In this document: positions 8,889 to 19,600 of the stretch, in pieces
Position numbering within the stretch: position 1 is the stretch's first letter
Layout of the letters: every line of letters starts with the position of its first letter
NCBI GenBank assembly: GCA_010014835.2
Contig: JAAAKB020140751.1
Location: forward strand, 1-21,297
Direction: 5' to 3'
DNA: 21,297 nucleotides
From: Apostichopus leukothele
Lineage: Eukaryota; Echinodermata; Holothuroidea; Aspidochirotida; Stichopodidae
Position numbers and translations under genes: made by a program
The notes under the pieces: generated by a model
Told to the model about the DNA's origin: nothing
Database searches by the model: none
What the model saw: only the letters and a program-made list of their open reading frames with translations

Positions 8889-10603
8889 TAGTGTTTGATT
8901 TAAATGTTTATTTTCTAGTTTTTTATTTCAATTAAAACTATTACCATGCAACCTCTAAACAAACATTTGTAAACAGTCTGTTGCCTTTCCTCATTAGTAG
9001 TTTTACATCCACGACATTATGTAAATGTAATCCAGAATTGTGTAATAAGGTAACGATTTACAATTCTAATGAGACGACCACATTCTCGAGGTAAGGCTGA
9101 CAAAAATATGCATGGATATTCTTCATTGATTTTCTTTCCCATCCAAAAACATGATATTGTTTATACTTCATAATTCAACTCTGAAATATTTTGTGAATTG
9201 ATTTGTATTGCATTAATGGTCAGCAAAAAACATTCTTTTATTAAAATCTCCCTGTCAATATGATTTTTTTTATAAGAAGAAGGGGCAGGGTAGATGAATT
9301 TTTCCAATCTGTGTAGGAACTAAACCCTTTACCTTCTACCTATAGAAGCATTCTGTCAAGTGAATTTACCTAAACATTTTTTTTTCTTTTCCAAACCATC
9401 CACTCCCAATTTTTTTAGTCTAATTCATGTCTTTGGAAAAATCAGACAGAAATGATGAACCCAATTAATCAAATCATGTACTGCTTGATATGTAATACAG
9501 CTTTTTGTTTTGTTGATAATTGTAAAAAAAAATCATAACAACAGTTTATAGATGCAAATATAAGTTGAGAAGAAGTAAACAACATATATGCGGAATAAAA
9601 CAACGTCCAATTCCACAGACTCTAAAATGTAGTGAATATAGTTAAAGGCAGTAGGTGATGCTCTCTAGAAGGCAAAATAAGTCTCAATATAAGCAGCAGT
9701 TTGTGAGAAAATTGATGAAGACTTTAACTGAGTAATGATGCAGAAGATATCAAATCTGGAGGAAAAATAAGAGAAAAGGAATCACATAGTTACAAATAAA
9801 ATAAAATAAAAAGATTACGATGGATAATGCTACAATAAATAAGAAGAAGCTTTGCTTTAATACCAAAACACTGCAACAGCTTGTGGGTAAAAGTGTTTAT
9901 GGGAAAAATGATTGAACTGAAAGATTGAATGATTATTAAAAATTATAACAAAAAAAACCCAGAAAATGCCAGTTGACTTTGTGATTCCTTGCCAAATAAA
10001 TTTGCTCCAAATTCCACATATCTGACTAATGTAGAGCTGAAAAATAATTTTGCTCAAATAATTTGCTCAAAATTCCACATATCTGAGTTATGAAGAGCAA
10101 GTAAGTTAACTTTTTGTCCAAGAATTATAAAGTGAGAACCGGAAAAGATCAGAGATGTCCATCTCTTATTTGTAGCACTCACTGGTGGGCATCAACCAAT
10201 TAATGCACTGGGGGGTAAGGATTTGGAGTTCATCCACCATAAACTATTTGAGGTGTGTCACAAAAATGAACATAAACATGCCATTACCATCACAAAGATT
10301 CCTTCTGCCTCAGGCAAGGTATAAAAAATTCATAATGAGAATTACAGAAATGGGAATGACTAACCACACATAAAACGGTTTTACTAATTCCTTCCAATAT
10401 TATGCTTATATGTTAACCGTGGATAATAACACAAGAAAAGGGAAAAGAACAGAGTTCTCTTGAGAGCGAGCAGGACACAAGGAATATTAACAATATACAA
10501 CAGAGAGAGAGAGAAGGAAAGATAGGCCTAATGTTATCATGTAAAATATATGAACTCAAACTTGGCTGACATGCTCACCTTTGCAGTCTTGGGGCTCTCT
10601 CAC
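8889..10603. other. region between the LINE and the cysteine-rich gene's last exon
   Basis: AT-rich DNA with no recognisable exon on either strand; in particular no continuation of REV1. It contains an imperfect 45-base duplication (9995-10039 and 10057-10101) and a GA microsatellite (about 10501-10515). Confidence 0.6.
9995..10101 (+). repeat. imperfect direct duplication of about 45 bp
   Basis: Two copies sharing tttgctc, aattccacatatctga and a related gagc tail, starting at 9995 and 10057. Each differs at several positions; the spacing is about 62 bases. Confidence 0.75.
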
Positions 10604-10649
10604 TCACATCACTATCATCTGACAGTCCCAGTTAAAGAACTGGCATTTG
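10604..10649 (-). CDS. cysteine-rich gene exon G2: second half of module 5 and probable stop
   Basis: The first base completes cysteine 3, then KCQFFNWDCQMIVM and TGA at 10606-10604. It supplies cysteines 4 and 5 with the usual x6 spacing; the position of cysteine 6 is Met. The acceptor (atttctcatttatcttacgtag) is strong. A perfect donor GTGAGT overlaps the stop (10607-10602), so the exon might instead be 42 bases and splice on. No polyadenylation signal AATAAA is evident shortly downstream. This is the least certain exon of the gene. Confidence 0.6.
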
Positions 10650-13600
10650 CTACGTAAGATAAATGAGAAATGAAATAACACTTTAAATATATTAAAATTA
10701 TTCAAGCTTTTCTGTTCATTCCATTAAGTTCATTTCTTTTTATGTGTATGTATACTATAAAGAAATTTCTGACAAATCTCAAAATAAGCTTAAATAACAA
10801 ACAAGCAAACATGCATCGTTGATTATATGAAAGGAACTGTTAGGCTAAATTAAGAAGCTACCACTTAATTAATAACGGGAATGCACAATTGGTTAAAGAA
10901 TGGTAGAAACAAAGCAACAATCCTTGATAAAATAAATTGCACTTTAGACGAAACGGTTGGCCTGTTTAGCCAAATGACGGTTGCGCCTTGATAGTCCACG
11001 TCTCACAAACAAACAGTGGTTGTCTCACTTGCCATGGAAGGCTTCTAGCTGTTGATTACAGCATGATGTCAATCTTGGCTGAGATTAACTGACGGTAAAT
11101 TGGCGTCAGTGTCCGTACCACTTGACGTTACGCCTTTAAAATATCATCCTTTAAGGCAGCAACAACTGCCATGCCCTTTTAAGCTAATTATGACGCCCTC
11201 ACATCTATCGCAATCACTAAACTGCATTATCAGGACTCAAAACTTGTCGGAAAACTCCTGCTATAATTTGCACCCGAAAACACCTCTTCAGCAGCTGCAT
11301 GACATGTAACCATACATTTTTACGAATCATTCCTGCTTTTTTAAATTTCTGTATGGGGCTGCTTTCTTACATTTCTGTATGTGGTTTCTCGCCATTTGGA
11401 AATGGGACGTAGATGCCAAAAGTTCCAACGCTTGTGAAAGATAGCCTCAAGTGACCTTTTGAAAGCTGAATTACTGACAGGGATGCCCTGCCATTTCAAT
11501 GAAACTTCAGGGCAATTTTTAACTTGCCTTACCAGTACTGATTCCAGTCCACATGTCCCTCTATATGACATCAATGCCATTTGTGTCTCTTAGTTTGATT
11601 CTAGCAGCAACTTAAACCATAAACTAACTTTGTACAACATACTTTACCAAACTGAACATGTTTCTTATAGAACTTCAGTATTGCTGATTTCACTATTAAC
11701 CAGCCTTTAATTAGTAGAAAACCTTGGCATCGTTCCAAACATTTATCAAAGAGAAATGACTTATTCCTTGGCCATCAAACTTACCACATTTTCCATCCAA
11801 GAAGCATACTCTCTCCGTTGAAGAATTCTTCACCTTCATACTCACAAGCCACTGACATGTTGTAAGTGTTATAGGGAAAAAGATAAAAAAAAACATTGTC
11901 ACTGTGGACACTTCTTGAAGGTAATCAGTATCTCTCCCAATATAAATCCACTTGAGCAGAAAGATCGTAGTAGGTTTGTTAGAATTAGTGTTACAAGTGA
12001 CATTAACTCACCCATCATTATTGCTCTTTGTGATAGAGATTACTGTCATGAACAACTTCCCCAAAAAGTTAAGAAAAATCTCATTCCATTTAGGGTGGTA
12101 TCACAGATGTTATGTTCCTTCATATGCAAGACTGAAGACTTGATCAAGTATAAACATGAAGTCATCAAGTGACATGTCCTCAAAAATATTTTTTTGTTTT
12201 TCTTTGTACATTTAAATGTTTATTTTCTATAAAAGAGATGGGTTTGGGATGGGTTTCTAAAATATTGCACAAATCTTTTCCAAACCGTCTAGTTTTGCTT
12301 AAGCGCAAAGATCATGCACTCGGTTCCTCAAAACTCTTCGTCTCAAATTGAATAGTCAGAAACCATTGAAGACTTTGTGGACACAATAAGGGGCCTGTAG
12401 TTATAATAATAATAATTCTTACCCTCTGGTTTGGTCTGTACGAAAATCATACCATCTGTAATGGCAGCACAACTTTCAACCATTTCCACTTGACCTTCGG
12501 TGCAACGCCTGCCACAAGAGGAATAATAGAGAAGTAAGATTTCAAACCCAGAGAACTTATTAATAAAGTTACAGAAAAAAACCCTTCTCAACACTTGATT
12601 AAAAAAATATGGCAAAGAGTGTGATGTAACGGTTAATGAATCGACTCAACTTAACAGCGATTGACTCGTTAATACTCTGCTAATTAATTGTGTAGGGGCA
12701 CAGGGGATCAAGAGATACGAAAGGGAGGGCACAGGGAGGTGAAATGGGAAAAGTGTAGAGAAGCAGAGTGTGGGAGGAGGTTGGGATTTTTAAACATTCC
12801 CGTGTAATTGTTTTGAAATTAGAAGGTACTGTGTTTACTTCCACCTCGAATTGATTGCTTTTTTAATTCCAAATATTGGAATCAATAATCAGAATCTGAC
12901 TGAAGTGGATCATGCGACGCACGGTTACCTTAAAAATATACAGACTTATGTCCTCTTAAAAACGAATCTTCCTTTTGGCACGGTGAAATCTAACCCAAAT
13001 ATATTGGGCTCTGAGGGTTGACAAAACACCCAATTTTAAAGGGCACCTTAAGAAAAATAAATACAGACTTTCTACGTCGTCTTAACGTCTACACTTCCAG
13101 GAGACAGAGTCTCTCAATCTTATGTGCAATTCATGACAGCCTATAAAGTAACTAATGAAATTCCAAATGTAGCATATTTTTCAAGCTGTCAGACATGGCT
13201 GGGACTGATCCTGGCACTGCAGTTTGGACCGCTAGTAGCCTGCTAGGTGGATGTACCTTCAATGTACGACGTATATTAAACTATGATGCTCTCTTCGTTA
13301 ACTAGGTAGTGTTCTGCAGGTTGGACCATTAGTAGCCTGCTAGGTGGATGTACCATCAATGTCCAACTTATATTAAACTATGTCGTTCTCTTCGTAAACT
13401 AGGTAGTGTTCTGCAGGTTGGACCATTAGTAGCCTGCTCGGTGGATGTACCATCAATGTACGACGTATATTAAACTATGTTGTTCTCTTTGTAAACTAGG
13501 TAGTGTTCTGCAGGTTGGACCATTAGTAGCCTGCTCGGTGGATGTACCATCAATGTCCGACGTATATTAAACTATGTTGTACTCTTCGTAAACTAGGTAG

Positions 13601-16600
13601 TGTTCTGAAGGTTGGGCCATTAGTAGTCTGCTAGGTGGATGTACCTTCAATGTCCGACGTATATTGAACTATGTTGTTCTCTTCATAAGCTAGGTAGTGT
13701 TCTGCAGGTTGGACCATTAGTAGCCTGCTCGGTGGATGTACCTTCAATATCAGATGTTCATTAAAGTATGTTGTTCTCTTCGTAACTACATGTAGGTAGT
13801 GTTCTGTTACCGTCAGACCTGTTCACCTTACGGTTAGATTTAACAACAGAGAGAATCCGACTTACAATCCCATTGTATTAAATTCAACACAACTTTCAAA
13901 AGCAACGGGAAAGGCGTTTCGGTAGTTCTTCAAAAATCAATTGCTTAATGAAAGATATATCCAATAGTGATCACATGAAATAAAGACGAATGACTTAAAA
14001 GATTGGTTTTTAAATATTTTTCAAATTAAATGGAAGAGCTGCTTACAATGTGTCACATCCTCGTGTAAACTCCTGTCCATTCTGGTAGTATCTGTTAGTG
14101 AGGTAGCAGTCTCCCGGTCCTAATATCAATGGAATAGAAAAGATAATAATCAGTGCTTAGTCAAGAAAAAAATAAAAAACATCTGTATGGACCTTCAGAC
14201 ATGTCTGAACTCCTTACTAGACTCTAGCACCAGAATACAGATATTAAAGGACAGCTTTAGGAACCAAAAAATGCTTTGGTCTGTTGTAAACTATTACAGA
14301 CACCTCTATGCAGTCCACCGGCCACATTGTGTATCTATACCATTTTTAGTATTATTTTTTGAGAAATGACCTTTTAATGTGGCTGGCTCATCAATAAAAT
14401 TGGCTGGACTTGTTAGTCTGTCAAAGATAAAGACCTTAAATTCAAATATGAAACTCAATAGGAAAAAAATGAGTTACAGTTATGGCCTCAAATAACATGT
14501 TTGCGATACGTTACAGATTGGTATAGGGCAGATGGTCTTGAATGTCAACGAAGCATCGCACTGTTATTCATATCAAAGTTAAAATAACATTGCATTATTT
14601 TGGTTGAGTTATTGGAATATATAAAACAATGGATAAACATTTAAGGGCTGCTCTGAGGAGCTGATGTCATCGTCAGTTCAGTGTAAAAGGAACCAATCTT
14701 GATCCTGCATTCCAGTAATGTTGCGCACAAAAAACAAAAGAAACAAAAAAACTTTTTGGAGTTTGAACAACTAGGATTTGATGTAGCGAAGCCATATTCT
14801 ATAACCCTAAAGGTCAATATTTTGAATCCAATTCTTGCAAAAATATATATTTGCCGTTTCAAAGTTTTACACTGCAGGATTGCAAGTGTTTTCCAGCCAT
14901 AAATGGCAAATTTTTGCTGCACACCATAATCTGATACATTAAATTTTCAGCCTGTGTTGTAACAATTGTTTTGCTGTTAAATGTTAAGAATTGAAACATC
15001 AGCAAACTGCATGAAGTCTTACTCTCCCTACAGCTTTTCTGATCCAATCTCTTTATCTACTTCCTTTCGGTTCATGAACTGAATCAACAACTACACGCAT
15101 TATCAAACATCTCAAAATCAGTCTGAGCTGTGCTGTACAGTGTGTAACCACAAGCCTGTAACTTTTAAGATCCACACATAACATGGGGTAAAATAAATTG
15201 ATATCTCTTGGAATTACTTGCAAAATTCATACATTTATACACGGTACATAACTGTGCAATGTACGTACAAACAAAAGTTTGAAGATAATCACTTGCTCCT
15301 TTCTCTCACAGTGAGGAAAAAAAAAAAAAAAAAAACCCATCTTTGATGAATCCTCATGTCCCCCTTGCTACTAATCGAACCCAACATTTATCTTAATAAT
15401 GTTTTCTCTAAATAAGTAATATGTTCAATTTTCAATGTGATTGTAAACTCTCTTACTGGAATAACAACCCATTCTCGTACAAGGAGCCACACCAGAACTG
15501 ATACAGTAGCTGAAAAAAAACAAGAGAAAAAAAACAAGTAATAAAGATAAAGAGAAAAGTAAGTGGAGAATGTTATAAAGAGGAGTTTTATATATCCAGA
15601 CAATTCTGTCTTAAGATTCCTCTCATCTCACTGCCTAAAAGGTTTCTTCCGTCTTATTTCAATCTATTTCTTCATGGTTCGTTTTAGTCATCTCTCAATC
15701 TGTATATCTTTAAATTTTATTTCTCAGTTCGTTTTTTTCCGTCAGTTTGCCTCTTATCCTGCTAGGGTCGAAATGCCAGAGCTAGCATCTATCTCAAAAC
15801 TAGTAATTCTGTTAAAATTTACTCGCAAAGAACGCAGAGTAATCATAATGCCACTGGGTTTGAATGCTTTGCAACAGCCCAAAATTTATATGCCATAAAA
15901 CTTGACGGTAAAATTCTCGTCAGTTTTCAGTCGTTCCTTTCCGCTAAATTTTATTCGAGCAAGCGTCTTTCGAGCAACTTTCCAGCAACTCACCAGCTGT
16001 TGCATTCGTCAAAGAAGGTGGTCTGTGGAGGTTTGTTGCCACAAGTTGTGACGTCCTCTACTTCCACGGGGTCAGTCAATGTGTCGCATGAAACGACACT
16101 ACACGCAAACTCTCCATGTTCACAGTGGCTGTAGTTATGTTACCAAAACAAAAGAAAGAAGAAAGTTTGTAGAAATTAGGGTCAGAGAGTAAGCGCTGCT
16201 ATCATCATAAATCACTAGAAAAATATGTTATTTTCTACACTACAAACTTCAACTTCAAACTACAGTACACACTGTACAAGTATGACACTGATAAACAGAT
16301 ATCTTGCCAAAAACTATACAAAAATGTTCTAATTTAAAAAAAAATTAATAGTTCCCAGGAACAACTCCAATGTAGTAAGTAAGTTTACGGATGGTCGGAC
16401 AGCGTGATTACTACCAAACAGGAAGGATTTCTGAAAATGGCTGTTCTTACCAATTGTGGCATGTTCCGTTAATCATATACTCCACCACTTTATCACTCTC
16501 ACCGAGGTGGCATGCATCTACAAAGAAAAAGAAAAAAAAAACAGATATAGAAGAAAGTAAGAGGTGCTTAATTTCTGGCCCTGAAGTGATACTTGATGGA

Positions 16601-19600
16601 AAACAATAATAAGAGTGTTTACACAGATATAAAAAGAACTGTAACAAAATGAACAGCTATTAACTGTGGTTGAAGTGAATCTTTCTTCCGATGGGTTAAA
16701 TTATATACAGAGAAATGCTCAAAGTATTTATCATAATTACCACTGCTACATGTTCTGGTGGTACACTCCATAAGACCGTATTTAACGCAGGTACTAGTAA
16801 AGAAAAAAAACAAAGAAATGACTAAACATTTTCACAGAGATTTGACGACAGAATCAAGAAATAATGTTACATAATCTAGAGCATTTATTAAACAAAGGTC
16901 AAAGTTCATTCTCAAATTTCCTACCACATAAGATTTGGATTATATGATATCTAAATTGAACATATACAGTAGTTTATATGGTTCTCCTACAACTTACACC
17001 GTTTAGAAATACTGCAGAAAATAATTCTTGTGCAATGTTAAAAATCAATGTAAAATATCTTGGAGGTAAATATTTGTTTCTCACCTTCGGAATCGTATAC
17101 ACATGGAAACTATAATGTGCGGGTAATGTAAAACTTGTTTGGACCTACCTAAGTACCCCCCCCCCTTTCCTCCTCCCAAACCAATATAATAACCATCTGC
17201 AGGCCAGGATCACTGCATAATGTAGAGTCTAATTTTGACATAAATCCCCATTAAACATGTTCTTTCTCCTTTAAGTTTCATTAATGCTTAAGAACACACT
17301 ACCAGTGGAGTTTTCACATTAATTTTGGAAAACTTTGATCGTATTCAAACTGTAAAACCCCATTTGCAAGCAATTTCGTCAATTAGTCTGAATAATAATA
17401 TTCCGAAATAGAAAAAATAAATAAAGAAATTTATAGACATTATCTGTCATTCATTACTCCCTAACATGATATTTTTTTGGAGAGAAAAAAAAGTGGACCT
17501 AGTGAAAGCAGCAAGATCTTTCTGTTGAAACCTTTCTTGTCATAAATGACAAAAGCAAATCATCAAAAATCATCAAATTTGTGTTTTGAAGATCACCGAT
17601 ATTATATCCTAAATGTTTAGCATTTTAACTTATTCTGCTAATCATGTCCAAATGTTGCTCTTCGAGAGATCTTATACATGCTCCAAATATTTGACCAGAG
17701 GTTCAGACGGGTCAACTTATAGGACTTTGCAACTTTAGGTCAAATTAAAACCAATTAATGGATCATTGTTCTGAGAAAGAAATGGTCAAAGATTATTTGT
17801 AAACAAAATGAGGTGACCAAAAGCTGATCATCTTCATAGCATATTTGGTGACGAAATCATTGATTCACCGTGACCTTTGACATAATCAGGTCAAGCTGAT
17901 TAACCCTTTAGCGGCATGCCTTCTCTTCACGATGAACTTACCATAAGTTGCAATCCCTGTAGAATGTTTCATCCTGATTGTAGTGTGTTCCCTCCCAAGT
18001 ACAACCGTTTTCAATAGGCTCCTCAGGCTCTGGTTCAGGTGTCTCCACTAAATGTCATCAAAGGTGAAAAACAGAAGAATTTATTCATTTGGTTTTTTAC
18101 CTGGGAAATCTTGCAGCCGAGAGGGCGAAACAGTTTAACTTTACAGTCCTCAGGTGAAAATTATTGAGCTCTGAACCCACCCTAAAGGTTGATGTAGTTA
18201 ACAAATTTGTTAGTCTTTATCAAATCTTTAGTACTGTAGCATGGCACTAGGGTTAAAGACGTCATTCATCAAATCTATATAGTCAATATATGTCTATAAA
18301 GCTATTAAAAGTACTAATCACTAAGACAAGCATAGAGAGACTAGTATTCTATGTGGGAATAAAACTTGCTAAACTGTGACGTTTGTAAAAGACTCTTAAC
18401 TGCACATTTTTATATGACTCTGCGGCAAAATTATCAAGAAAATCACTTGCAATGTATCTGTTTGTCTACTATGACATAAGTAGACACCCCAGCACAATAG
18501 CAAAACAGACCACTTGATGGTTATTAACTTTAGTCCCATTATTTGTCTCAGATTCTTGTATTCAGAGTAAAACAACTTCAACTTCCCTCCCGCAAATATG
18601 AATATTTTGGGCAATATCACTGGTGCGTCTGCTGTAAGAAAAAACGACCTCAAGCTTATTTTCTACGCCGGGTATCAGATCTTGAACTTTATCAATCAGT
18701 AGCAGGTTCCTATTTTCAATCTTCACTTAAACAGAGGGCAAGAAATAAATGCAAATTTTTTATTTAATGGAAAGAATGAAAATTAAACCTCTGTGAATGA
18801 AACTGCCCGCAGTGATTAAATGATTTGCAAGTTTGATATCTCTAGCTTGTTTCACGGAATACTAAGTAACTGCTCAAACAGAAGTTGGAACTGCTAATAC
18901 CTTGCTCTGGTCGTGGCGCAACCACATCTGCGCAGTAAATAGTGGGCCTGGACAATTTGCTGCTCTCGATTTCGACACCAGTGTTACGGTCAATGCAGAT
19001 GCAGTATCCATACAGAGGGTAGCAGCGTTGATTCACATAGTAGCCTTCAACATCACAGACCGGTTCGGTGGTAAAGAAACTCCAGCGAGACGATTGCCAG
19101 ATTTCGTGCGCCGTGCGGCAAGGAGTCGGTGGTACTTCATCGACGATCTGAGGCAATTCTTCACCAATATCAGCTGGAAGGTCTACATTGGACGGTTCCA
19201 TGGGAAGAACCTCTATGCGTCTAGCTGTAAAAACAAAACAAAAGGTAATATATCCTTGAGGGAGATTGAAGTACAGTAAGTGAGGTAATATACCTGAAAA
19301 CTGAAGCATAACAATGTTTTACCTTATACGTACTGTATAGTTATTAACATGCAGTAATCTTTTAATATAATTCTGATGTCCACATTGAACTGATCTATAT
19401 ATTAACCATTACCATTGTGCTAAAGGTTGATGCCAAGTCTGACATTCATCTCATGCACATGCAGGTTCTCTGTTCCTACAGTATGCCTCAACTGTTTACT
19501 TTCTATACATCACAGTTTGTTCATTTGACCTTGCAGAATACAATTTAACAATTTTAATACTCGCTTACTTTTAATTCTTTTAATTTTAATTCTTACATTC

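Noticed and set aside
10169-10193. Possible 25-base minus-strand microexon (good pyrimidine-rich acceptor, GTGAGT donor) starting with a cysteine codon
   Set aside because: It needs entry in phase 0, which only a weak GTGATG donor in exon G2 would give, and entry in the other two phases meets stop codons. Support is too thin.
11341-11580. Minus-strand open frame of 79 codons with two cysteines, and splice-like sites near 11366 and 11526
   Set aside because: No domain motif, and every exon cut from it breaks phase with exons G1 and G2 or lacks the C-x-C pattern. Exon G2 at 10649-10604 fits better.
15317-15400. Run of 19 A followed by aatcgaaccc, hinting at a SINE with a B box
   Set aside because: The A run and box do not sit in the order expected of a tRNA-derived SINE and no A box was found.
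15563-15898. Plus-strand open frame of 111 codons
   Set aside because: It lies within an intron of the minus-strand gene, with hydrophobic AT-driven composition and no family motif.
18902-19279. Plus-strand open frame of 125 codons over exon B
   Set aside because: It is the antisense shadow of the second thyroglobulin type-1 domain, whose cysteine pattern and splice sites are clear on the minus strand.
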